A DNA stretch of 64,000 nucleotides, from NCBI RefSeq assembly GCF_001854605.1, contig NZ_MKJU01000027.1:193468-257467 (forward strand), read 5' to 3'. This document shows positions 44,305 through 51,704 of this stretch, piece by piece. The position numbers were made by a program, and so were the translations under genes. The notes under the pieces were generated by a model. The model had not been told where the DNA came from and ran no database searches. It worked only from the letters and a program-made list of their open reading frames with translations. The first letter of the stretch is position 1. Each line of letters starts with the position of its first letter. Source of the DNA: Pseudoalteromonas amylolytica. GTDB taxonomy: Bacteria; Pseudomonadota; Gammaproteobacteria; Enterobacterales; Alteromonadaceae.

Positions 44305-45139
44305 TTTCCTGCTTGAGGTTATGACTCACGGTACTATTTTGAATGTCAAAACGGTGGATGAGGCATAGCTCATCAATGACCATTGCATCGTTGTGTTCAT
44401 AACGGTGTAATGGCTCAGAACTTTTCTTGGCAACACGTTGCGGTAATATTCCCAAGCCAATACCTTTGGCAACTAAGCAAGCGATTACTTCTAGATTATT
44501 AGAGTGCTCGACTTGGAAGTGGGTCAAGTCTATCGCCTTAAGCAATGCCTGAGATTGCTTGAGGTTAGGATCACAGTACAAAATGACCCGCTCATCGGTC
44601 TTTGCAACTGCGTCAAAGTTTGTACCGCGCCACAGTGTTACCTCGTCTAAAAACAGCTTGTGGATCACCAAATCTGGGTGTTGGATTGGGTTGATCACAA
44701 GACCAAAGTCAATTTCAAATCCAACGACTTGTTCGGTGATTTTTCTTGAAAGATCATGAACTAAGTTTAGTTTTACGTTTGGATACTTGTCTTTCAAAGC
44801 AGGGAGTAAGCGAGGCAAGGTATAAAGCGCTACTGATGGATGGCAGCCGATAGAAAACGTGCCCAGCATATCGGTTCCAGCGCGGATCACATTTGCCTGT
44901 AACTGCTCCCAGTCGGCCATAAATTTACGGCTGTGTTTTGCCAAAGCAGCCCCTGAGCGCGTTAGTTTTACGCCATTTCGACTTCTAATCACCAGTTGTG
45001 TGTTGAAGCTTTGTTCAAGGCGTTTTATCGCCGCACTCATACTAGGCTGCGTGATACCTAGGCGATGAGCCGCACGTGAGAAGTTTAATGTGGTCGCCAC
45101 TTCTGCAAAATAACTTAGATCATCAAATGATGGTCGCAT
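44273..45139 (-). CDS. LysR-family transcriptional regulator
   Basis: Regulator of 288 residues. The N-terminal helix-turn-helix is typical ('LSYFAEVATTLNFSRAAHRLGITQPSMSAAIKRLEQSFNTQLVIRS'), followed by an LysR substrate domain ('GTFSIGCHPSVALYTLPRLLPALKDKYPNV'). It lies between two paralogous exported-protein genes: its end overlaps the first and its start is divergent from the second (291 bp between starts), so it may control either or both. Confidence 0.92.
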   Translation of the reverse strand: MRPSFDDLSYFAEVATTLNFSRAAHRLGITQPSMSAAIKRLEQSFNTQLVIRSRNGVKLTRSGAALAKHSRKFMADWEQLQANVIRAGTDMLGTFSIGCHPSVALYTLPRLLPALKDKYPNVKLNLVHDLSRKITEQVVGFEIDFGLVINPIQHPDLVIHKLFLDEVTLWRGTNFDAVAKTDERVILYCDPNLKQSQALLKAIDLTHFQVEHSNNLEVIACLVAKGIGLGILPQRVAKKSSEPLHRYEHNDAMVIDELCLIHRFDIQNSTVSHNLKQEIKAVLSEPPD

Positions 45140-45373
45140 TGTTTTCCTTCACATATTTTTAACTTTAATTGATGGTGTTAACTATAATCGGTATGTGGCT
45201 CGTATGGGAACTTTGTTTGTTGAAATACTAAGTCCAGACTGTTGGTGACTAATTTTTTCTATATAAATTAAAGCGTTAATTTTTTACTTTTGTATAAGTA
45301 AAGTGTAAAGCGTTGTAGTGTTTACCTATGCTTGCTTGACTAGTTTAGAGTGGTTAACTTTTATTTTACATTT

Positions 45374-45416
45374 ATTGTGGCTATCTCTATGATAGAGCAT
45401 AAGCTCAGCCTACAAT
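45374..45416 (+). repeat. Inverted repeat upstream of paralogue 2
   Basis: ATTGTGGCT at 45374-45382 pairs with AGCCTACAAT at 45407-45416 with one bulged base, surrounding a region with further self-complementarity. It ends 14 bases before the start codon, so it could sit in the mRNA leader. It might also be an operator for the divergent LysR protein. Confidence 0.4.
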
Positions 45417-45430
45417 AAGGAATATTGAAA

Positions 45431-45922
45431 ATGATGACAGGAAATATCAAACCAAGTCTTCAATGCGCAATAGCTGCTTTGACCGGAATTATGTGTGGCT
45501 TACCGGCATCTGCAAATCCTGCCGATTGGCTTGCAAGCAGCGGAGATTTTGCAACCTTGCATCGTGATGCCAGTGAAGTAACATTTTTTGTGAACAACAT
45601 TTATCCAATGGGTGGTAATTGTGGTGTGGGTATCGCTTTCAATCGCACGAATCGTCATGAGCGTTACTATCGTGAGCTGCAAGCCCACCTTAAGGTAGAG
45701 TCTACATATTTAAACAGCAACGGTGCTTATGAATTACAGCCAAGTAGTATTAGCCGTCACAGCATTTTGTATCCCTTTAATTATGCATCTTCGCAGCACA
45801 GAGATACTCATGTCACAATTAGTACCAAAGACGGTAGTACGTTCGGTGAGGTATTCAAAACTATGTCGGTGTATTACGACATTCATGTATTGGTCAGCGC
45901 TGTGTCTTGTGAGCAATTATAA
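45431..45922 (+). CDS. Exported protein of unknown family, paralogue 2
   Basis: Protein of 163 residues with a signal peptide (cleavage near 'PASANPADW'). It aligns by eye with paralogue 1: 'PADWLASSGDFATLHRDASEVTF', 'GNCGVGIAFNRTN', 'RYYRELQAHLKVESTYL', 'VTISTKDGSTFGEVFKTMS' and 'AVSCEQL'. The same two cysteines are kept. Unlike paralogue 1 there is no twin-arginine motif. The frame could start at a TTG two codons earlier, but the ATG at 45431 has AAGGA upstream. Function is unknown; the small size and disulfide suggest a stable extracytoplasmic or secreted protein. Confidence 0.75.
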   Translation: MMTGNIKPSLQCAIAALTGIMCGLPASANPADWLASSGDFATLHRDASEVTFFVNNIYPMGGNCGVGIAFNRTNRHERYYRELQAHLKVESTYLNSNGAYELQPSSISRHSILYPFNYASSQHRDTHVTISTKDGSTFGEVFKTMSVYYDIHVLVSAVSCEQL

Positions 45923-46289
45923 TCAGTGCACCAATACACATCTAATTTTGTTTTATTTGTTGTGAAAATATAAAAATCAAATAATATCAGTTAGTCAGAA
46001 TAGGCTATCACATTACCAATACCATGACTGTCGTGGAATAGGCGACAGCATGGTGTTTATTCTTTACATAATAGCGAATATTTTTTACCTAATATGGCGA
46101 CTTACTCTTGCACTACATAAAGAGACAGGTTTAGGATATTGTTCCGTTTATCGCTTCTACCACTTCAGTTAAGGAATTAAAAATTCATAGGGTTGGTTTT
46201 GCCAGATGGTTGTGTTGGGGCACGAGTTGTACCTATGTTTAAATGAAGTTGAAGGAGTCAAAATAGCTTAATAATAAGGAATAAAAAGC
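45923..46289. other. 367-bp gap with terminator and leader region of the small precursor gene
   Basis: Apart from the hairpin at 46021 and the AAGGA site before 46290, I see no gene. It is AT-rich. Confidence 0.5.
46021..46062 (+). terminator. Hairpin terminator after paralogue 2
   Basis: ACCATG-a-CTGTCG pairs with CGACAG-CATGGT with one bulge over a nine-base loop, then a T-rich tail (GTTTATTCTTT). Confidence 0.7.
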
Positions 46290-46454
46290 ATGAAAACTTC
46301 GCTACTACTCAAGTCAAAAAAACTAAAAGAACTTTCACGCTCTAGTGCAAAGCATGTCAATGGCGGTGAGCTTTCTCTACCCGATACACTCCCACCACAG
46401 GCTGGGCGACATGGAACTCAAAGATACACATCATTTAAAACAATTAAGTGTTAA
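46290..46454 (+). CDS. RiPP-like precursor peptide with Gly-Gly leader
   Basis: Peptide of 54 residues. The leader 'MKTSLLLKSKKLKELS' plus 'SAKHVNGG' matches the pattern of a basic KKLKxLS start and a double-glycine cleavage site at G25-G26 found in bacteriocin/RiPP-type precursors. The core after GG is 28 residues (ELSLPDTLPPQAGRHGTQ... ending ...TIKC), with Pro-rich middle and a C-terminal Cys. AAGGA lies 10 bases before the ATG. A second peptide with the same leader type is at 57598. No modification enzyme or peptidase-exporter is nearby. Assignment is by motif only. Confidence 0.6.
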   Translation: MKTSLLLKSKKLKELSRSSAKHVNGGELSLPDTLPPQAGRHGTQRYTSFKTIKC

Positions 46455-46484
46455 GCATGTCACAATGGAGCATGAGTGAGCTAG

Positions 46485-47372
46485 CTAGTTATCCGCATGT
46501 TTTGTCTCAAACCAATGCTCTAAATACCTAATACATTTCACAACCTTGTCAGGCACAAAATGTCTGGCAGGGTAGAGTGCGTATAGGGTTAATAGCGGCT
46601 TGTTGGTATGTGGTAGTATTTCAACCACATCACCACGTTCGAGTGCGTTTTCACAAACAAAATCTGGTATAAAGCCGATGCCCAATCCACGCTTTATGGA
46701 TTGCATCATAAACAGCGTACTGTTGACCTTTAGATTACCCGACACGCTCACTCCCTCCTCAATTGGCCAAACATCTTTTCCTTGAAAGTAGCTGTAAATA
46801 AAACAGTTATGTGAAGCTAAGTCTTGCGGTAATGTAATTGCAGGGTGTTTTTTCAAATACTCAGGTGAAGCGCAGATTTTATAGGAAAAGCGTCTAAGCG
46901 GTCTGCCGACATAATTGGATTCAATTTGCGTACTTGATGCACGAAAGCCAAGATCGAATCCTTGCTCGACCAAATCTACCGTTTCATCACCCAAATGAAT
47001 ATCTAACTCGATCTCAGGGTTCAGCTGCATAAAGTCAGCGAACAATGTAGCAAGATCGGTGATCCCCAATGCCATCGGAGCATTGATTTTCAATTTACCG
47101 CGTGAGTTTTGTTGTAAGTTTTGCGCAAATTGATCCGCATCTTCTACTTGAGCGAGGATTTCACGCGCGCGTTGCAAATATCCTTCACCAATATGCGTTA
47201 ACTTTACATTTCGGGTTGTGCGATGTAACAGGCGAGCGCCCAAATTCTCTTCTAATCGGCTTATTTCTTTACTGATCATCGACTTCGATGAGTTTGTCAG
47301 CTCAGCTACTCGGGTAAAGCTACCCAAGTCGGCTAGGCGAACAAATAATTTGATTGCTCTGAGTTTATCCAT
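46485..47372 (-). CDS. LysR-family regulator of the GST operon
   Basis: Regulator of 295 residues in the group related to CrgA/DmlR ('MDKLRAIKLFVRLADLGSFTRVAELTNSSKSMISKEISRLEENLGARLLHRTTRNVKLT'). The ligand domain opens 'SRGKLKINAPMALGITDLA'. The ATG at 47372 is the normal family start; an upstream ATG at 47420 would fall in the operator region. It is divergent from the GST operon, with two inverted repeats in the gap (47374-47384 and 47396-47414), so it likely controls that operon and itself. Confidence 0.92.
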   Translation of the reverse strand: MDKLRAIKLFVRLADLGSFTRVAELTNSSKSMISKEISRLEENLGARLLHRTTRNVKLTHIGEGYLQRAREILAQVEDADQFAQNLQQNSRGKLKINAPMALGITDLATLFADFMQLNPEIELDIHLGDETVDLVEQGFDLGFRASSTQIESNYVGRPLRRFSYKICASPEYLKKHPAITLPQDLASHNCFIYSYFQGKDVWPIEEGVSVSGNLKVNSTLFMMQSIKRGLGIGFIPDFVCENALERGDVVEILPHTNKPLLTLYALYPARHFVPDKVVKCIRYLEHWFETKHADN

Positions 47373-47373
47373 A

Positions 47374-47414
47374 GAACACTGTTCCTTAAATATATTGTTC
47401 TCTAATTGAGAACA
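47374..47414. promoter_or_regulatory. Paired inverted repeats, probable LysR operators
   Basis: GAACA-c-TGTTC at 47374-47384 and TGTTCTC-taatt-GAGAACA at 47396-47414 share the half-site GAACA/TGTTC. They lie directly in front of the LysR gene and about 115 bases before the GST gene. Confidence 0.6.
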
Positions 47415-47528
47415 GTGCATTCACATTATCGATATATATGAAAACAAACAAGCTGTTTATGATTTTCAAACGCCTAAATGACAGGCGTAGTGATAATGAC
47501 ATTTTAACTATTCTTTGAGGAAAAGCAG

Positions 47529-48146
47529 ATGTATACACTTTACTATTCACCCAGAGCCTGCTCTTTGGCCACTCAAGTTATTTTGCGAGAGCTGGGACAG
47601 CAGGTAGCACTAATTAATAAAAGCACAATTGAAAGCTTTGCTGATATTAACCCTGTAGGCAGTATTCCGGTGCTGCTTGATGGTGAGAAAACCTTAACAG
47701 AGGGCGCGGCTATCATACTGTATTTATTGCATAAACATCGAAGCTCTATGCTTCCAAAAGAAGCGGACGACTACCAGCAAGCTGTGCAAGATATCATGTT
47801 TGCCAATGCCACGGTTCACCCTGCATATTCTAGATTGTTCTTTATTACACAAAATATGTCAGCGGGGGTGGCTCAAACTGACGCAATGAAAGCGGCAGCA
47901 CAGCACCTCACTCAATTATGGCTGGTGGTTGAGTCACGCTTATCTAAGCAGCCATTTCTAGGGGGAGGCGTACCTAGCGCAGCGGATATTTTGTTGGCAG
48001 TTTACGCCCATTGGGGGAGTTTTTTTCCGGTGGAAATAATTATTGGAACGCGTGCACAAAGCATGATCAGCTACGTTGAAAGCATGGAAAGTTTTCAATT
48101 GGCAGTCGCTGCTGAGCAATCACAGACCGACGAGCTAGCTTCGTGA
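47529..48146 (+). CDS. Glutathione S-transferase
   Basis: Cytosolic enzyme of 205 residues with a thioredoxin-like N-terminal domain ('YTLYYSPRACSLATQVILRELG', with Ser/Cys active-site region 'SPRACS' as in beta-class GSTs, and 'GSIPVLLDGEKTLTEGAAIILYLL') and a helical C-terminal domain. It is the first gene of a three-gene operon with an NTF2-like protein and a tautomerase. Typical roles are detoxification of reactive or aromatic compounds. Ribosome site 'GAGGAAAAG' precedes the ATG. Confidence 0.9.
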   Translation: MYTLYYSPRACSLATQVILRELGQQVALINKSTIESFADINPVGSIPVLLDGEKTLTEGAAIILYLLHKHRSSMLPKEADDYQQAVQDIMFANATVHPAYSRLFFITQNMSAGVAQTDAMKAAAQHLTQLWLVVESRLSKQPFLGGGVPSAADILLAVYAHWGSFFPVEIIIGTRAQSMISYVESMESFQLAVAAEQSQTDELAS

Positions 48147-48538
48147 ACATGAACAACCAAGGCAAGCAGCAGGACTTTGCTCATGTCACAGCCGTTATCG
48201 ATAAATATTTCGAGGGTATACACAATGGGGATGTGGCGCTGTTAGCAGAGATTTTTCACCCAGATGCATGGCTAAAAGTCCCTTTGCAGCGGCGTAATTT
48301 AAAGCAGTGGCTAGCTGATGTAAAGGAGCGCTCTGTGCCTGCACAGTTAGGACTACCTTATGCATATCGGGTGTTATCAGTTGAGGTAATACATCATCAA
48401 GCTATGGTAAAAGCGTATTGCCCATTGTTTGATTTCATCTATATCGATTTTTTAGGACTACTGAAAGAGCATGGTCGCTGGCGTATCGTCAATAAGATGT
48501 ATGTCGACGTCAAGTCTGCTCACATTGAAAATGAATGA
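48143..48538 (+). CDS. NTF2-like/SnoaL-type protein (lumazine-binding-like)
   Basis: Protein of 131 residues with the NTF2-like cone fold: 'VIDKYFEGIHNGDVALLAEIFHPDAWLKVP' and 'LLKEHGRWRIVNKMYVD'. Such proteins bind or isomerise small molecules; this sub-type is labelled putative lumazine-binding. The GTG at 48143 overlaps the GST stop as GTGA. An ATG two codons on (48149) is an equal alternative. Middle gene of the operon, probably acting on the same small molecule as its neighbours. Confidence 0.8.
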   Translation: MNMNNQGKQQDFAHVTAVIDKYFEGIHNGDVALLAEIFHPDAWLKVPLQRRNLKQWLADVKERSVPAQLGLPYAYRVLSVEVIHHQAMVKAYCPLFDFIYIDFLGLLKEHGRWRIVNKMYVDVKSAHIENE

Positions 48539-48556
48539 TCCAAGGAGATTAACTTT

Positions 48557-48757
48557 ATGCCGTATATAAATGTCAAAGTAACCGATGAAGGGGTAAGTTG
48601 CGAACAAAAACAAGCGATTATCAAAGGTTGTACACAGTTGATGGTTGATGTTTTGGGCAAAAAACCACAGACCACCTTTGTGGTGATTGAAGAAGTGGAC
48701 ACAGATAACTGGGGGATAGGCTATGAGCAAGTCACTCAGTTACGGAATCAATCATAA
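48557..48757 (+). CDS. 4-Oxalocrotonate tautomerase-family protein
   Basis: Small enzyme of 66 residues with catalytic Pro1 after Met removal ('MPYINVKVTDEG') and the typical 'KKPQTTFVVIEEVDTDNWGIG' (with the Trp and Arg-equivalent region) of the tautomerase superfamily. Usually hexameric; acts on keto-enol substrates in aromatic degradation or related detoxification. It is 18 bp after the NTF2-like gene with AAGGAG upstream, and a terminator follows. Confidence 0.9.
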   Translation: MPYINVKVTDEGVSCEQKQAIIKGCTQLMVDVLGKKPQTTFVVIEEVDTDNWGIGYEQVTQLRNQS

Positions 48758-48781
48758 CGCTGTACTTAAAGATGTGTAAAT

Positions 48782-48808
48782 AAGCGGCACTTTTCAGTGC
48801 CGCTTTGT
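48782..48808 (+). terminator. Terminator of the GST operon
   Basis: AGCGGCAC, loop TTTTCA, GTGCCGCT, then TTTG, 26 bases after the tautomerase stop. Confidence 0.75.
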
Positions 48809-48837
48809 CAGTTATTTGTACAAGGCAACACGTCGGT

Positions 48838-50160
48838 TTAACAATTAATAGTGGCCATCATTACTCTATTTCTACCACTGGCTTTGGCTTTATAGAGCGC
48901 TTGGTCTGCACGCTTTATGAGCATTTGGGTTGTTTGTCCATGCTCAGGGAAAGTAGCAACACCTGAACTTGCTGTGAGGGTGGTGACTTTACGTTCTTCA
49001 ATGATGATCACTTGAGAGGCTACACATTGTCGTAATTTTTCAGCAATACGCAGGGCTGTGCTACTGGCACAATGAGGTAAGATAACGACGAATTCTTCAC
49101 CACCATAGCGGCAGGCTTTATCGTTACTACCTAGGCTTTTGGCGAGTGTTTGCGCGACTGTTTTTAGTGCCTCATCTCCCCCAAGATGTCCATAGGTGTC
49201 GTTAAATTGCTTAAAGTGGTCAATATCTAAAATGATGATACTTATGGGGTAGTGCCCTTGTTGCGCAAGTTTTATTTCTTGGTCGATTTGTTCATCAAAT
49301 TTACGTCGGTTAAGTAAACCGGTTAGGCCGTCCATGTTGGCCACCAGTTTGAGCGCTTTATGCTGTTCGATAATTTTATTTTTCATGCTGTTGAAGGTAT
49401 GTGCCACACTGGCCATCTCAACGGGAATACCGATATCAATGTGGTGGTTTGTATCTCCTGTGGCAAATTTCGAAGCACCCTCTGTAAGTTTATCCATGCT
49501 ACTGAGCAGTGAGCGATTAATAATGACAAGGCCCAGCAAGCCAAGTAATAGGGCTAAAAAAAGCACGAGTACATACATTCGTTCAGCTTGTTCAATGGTC
49601 TCTATTACTTGGTGGTGCAACTGTTTATTGTGTTGTTGTAAGTCTTCATATATTTGTTCTAGCTCATAACCCAGTTTGTTTATTTCATTCTCAAATTCAA
49701 TGACTCGACTTCCTGACTCGGAATAGTCGTGGTTATGAGGCATGGCTAAAATAACCTCAGAGTGAGAGGCTACCTTGGTCCACTGTTGCTGCGCGATAGA
49801 TAGATCTTCGTTTAATCGTGAGTACACCAGGCTAGGAGATTGATTTAACTGGGAGAATGCGTCGTCGATTTGTTGTGCATGAGCGGTGTACTCAGCACGA
49901 TAATTGGCATCGCCGTCTATTGCAAAGTTTGTAATTGCTCTTGATACATCCCAAGCATTTTTTTGTAGCGCATTGACAGGGCTGAGGATACCTAGCTGTT
50001 CAGAGGAAAGGGTCAACAATGGACTAACGATGCGTTCGTTAACAAATAGGTAGGTCAAAATAGAAAAAGCAATGAAGGGGGAAATAGTCATTACCAACCC
50101 CGAGGTGAGCCAAAAGCGAAGAGAGCGTTTTTGCCAAAAGCGAACAGCGTTTTGATACAT
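48838..50160 (-). CDS. Membrane diguanylate cyclase (GGDEF)
   Basis: Inner-membrane protein of 440 residues. Membrane helix 1 (about 15-38) and helix 2 (about 195-215, 'VLVLFLALLLGLLGLVII') surround a helical periplasmic sensor; a HAMP-like region follows, then GGDEF at about 285-435 with the active site as 'YGGEEF'. The inhibitory I-site RxxD is missing: the four residues five before GGEEF read GSND. So it makes c-di-GMP without product inhibition at that site. The start is ATG 50160, in a hydrophobic-rich N-terminus. It is a single gene. Confidence 0.92.
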   Translation of the reverse strand: MYQNAVRFWQKRSLRFWLTSGLVMTISPFIAFSILTYLFVNERIVSPLLTLSSEQLGILSPVNALQKNAWDVSRAITNFAIDGDANYRAEYTAHAQQIDDAFSQLNQSPSLVYSRLNEDLSIAQQQWTKVASHSEVILAMPHNHDYSESGSRVIEFENEINKLGYELEQIYEDLQQHNKQLHHQVIETIEQAERMYVLVLFLALLLGLLGLVIINRSLLSSMDKLTEGASKFATGDTNHHIDIGIPVEMASVAHTFNSMKNKIIEQHKALKLVANMDGLTGLLNRRKFDEQIDQEIKLAQQGHYPISIIILDIDHFKQFNDTYGHLGGDEALKTVAQTLAKSLGSNDKACRYGGEEFVVILPHCASSTALRIAEKLRQCVASQVIIIEERKVTTLTASSGVATFPEHGQTTQMLIKRADQALYKAKASGRNRVMMATINC

Positions 50161-50257
50161 CGCTGCATACCTCTATAACTTGTTGTATTTCATAGCTGAA
50201 TGAACAGAGTATAGCTGCTTGGTACAAACAGTAAAATTTTTGCAAACAAATAATGTA

Positions 50258-51034
50258 TCACCCTTGAGAGTTCAGTATGTGGCGGTATTTGTTAGGGGTG
50301 ACATTAGCAATATGTTTTAATTCTCTGGTCATATGAGCCTGATCGCTATAGCCTAGCTGTTGGGCTATCGCGGCAAGTGGTGCTTCATTGTGTTGTTTTA
50401 ATGCATCGAGGGTGTGGCGTACGCGCATGATCCTGTGAAAGTGCTTTGGCGTGATACCAAGCCAAGTTTTAAATTGTCGTTCTATTTGCCTTTGATTGAA
50501 GACGGTGGTGTGCTGTTGCTCATGCGCAGTTGATTGTAGTACGTCAATTGCATGTTTTAGAGAGTGAGGCAATGGTTGTGGTTGTCCGAGGTGTTGGCAT
50601 ATCCATCTATAGATAAGTGCAATCAGGGTCCAACTGCCCTTAGCATGTGATAGTTGCTGGAATATTGGAAGTAGGACCTGACCAATATCGCTGTCTGATG
50701 AAATAACCTTTGGGTGGCATGGTTTCGTATCTAATATGCTCACTCCAAAGCCTGGCTGAAAACGTATACCGACTACAGTACTACCGGCAGGAATGCTGAT
50801 AGTGTGGGTTTGAATGCTAACAGGCTGAACCAGTACACCCGTCGGTAGTGCTTGGTTACCAATTCGTAATGACTTATTAAGGTTAAATAAAACCCCCATA
50901 CAGCCATCACCATTTAAACAACGCACTACATCGCTGTGATTTGTATCACAGGTTTTTGCACACCATATTGCTTGAATAAAATCTGCGATATGATGTTTTG
51001 GTTTGTAAATGGTGAAGTTTAGCCGCAAACCCAC
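50258..51034 (-). CDS. AraC-family transcriptional regulator
   Basis: Regulator of 258 residues with a cupin-like N-terminal domain ('LNGDGCMGVLFNL', 'TISIPAGSTVVGIRFQPGFG') and a C-terminal AraC double helix-turn-helix ('FNQRQIERQFKTWLGITPKHFHRIMRVRHTLDAL', 'IAQQLGYSDQAHMTRELKHIANVTPNKYR'). It starts with GTG, supported by AAGGAG eight bases upstream. It follows the carboxymuconolactone decarboxylase-like gene by 20 bp on the same strand, so the two form an operon. Confidence 0.9.
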   Translation of the reverse strand: MGLRLNFTIYKPKHHIADFIQAIWCAKTCDTNHSDVVRCLNGDGCMGVLFNLNKSLRIGNQALPTGVLVQPVSIQTHTISIPAGSTVVGIRFQPGFGVSILDTKPCHPKVISSDSDIGQVLLPIFQQLSHAKGSWTLIALIYRWICQHLGQPQPLPHSLKHAIDVLQSTAHEQQHTTVFNQRQIERQFKTWLGITPKHFHRIMRVRHTLDALKQHNEAPLAAIAQQLGYSDQAHMTRELKHIANVTPNKYRHILNSQG

Positions 51035-51054
51035 AGACAGCGCTCCTTGTTTAG

Positions 51055-51519
51055 CTATTCGCTCATTTTCTCAATAGTAGGGGAGAATGCTTTTGATATA
51101 CGGTTCCAACTATTAATAGCATTGACAGCAAGCGTAACGTCTAGCAGTCCTGGTTCTGTCAGCACATCAACAGCCAGCTCATACTCTTTTTGACTGACTC
51201 GCGCATCGCTGACGATTAACTCAGCCCAAGCCAATGCGCTGCGCTCAACATGCGTATAAATGGGCAGCCCACGCCAAGCATTTAGCCCTAAAATACGCAC
51301 GGGCATCTCCCCTCTCTCAAGGGCTACTTTACTATGCATATCGATACAAAAAGCACATTGATTGATTTGTGATACACGCAGCTTTAGTAACTCCCACAAG
51401 GACGCGCTGAGTGTCTCACTGCTACTAAACTGATTTGATAAATATTGCTCTTGATTGAGTAAGATGTCCATCGCTTTAGGGGCGATTTTAAAATAATTGA
51501 TACGTGAGGTCATGGTCAT
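51055..51519 (-). CDS. Carboxymuconolactone decarboxylase family (AhpD-like) protein
   Basis: Protein of 154 residues of the CMD/AhpD fold. The redox motif is CxxC in 'QCAFCIDMHSKVAL', with the usual His a few residues on, so alkylhydroperoxidase-type peroxidase activity is likely. 'RISKAFSPTIEKMS' marks the C-terminus. Ribosome site AAGGAG before the ATG is strong. It is the first gene of a pair with the AraC regulator; such pairs often respond to oxidants or electrophiles. Confidence 0.9.
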   Translation of the reverse strand: MTMTSRINYFKIAPKAMDILLNQEQYLSNQFSSSETLSASLWELLKLRVSQINQCAFCIDMHSKVALERGEMPVRILGLNAWRGLPIYTHVERSALAWAELIVSDARVSQKEYELAVDVLTEPGLLDVTLAVNAINSWNRISKAFSPTIEKMSE

Positions 51520-51704
51520 GCTCCTTAATTAAGTGCTCGGTAAAAGCTTATCTAAGGAGTGGTGCGAGGTATTGAATATATCCGACAATTAGCCAACAAT
51601 GATCCGTGAACCTTGGACACGCCGAGGCCGAGGTACACAGCTGTGCTATCGCCTCTTGGGTTCGATATCAAGGCAGAGAAGTCATGCTCCCCTGCCATAA
51701 GCGA

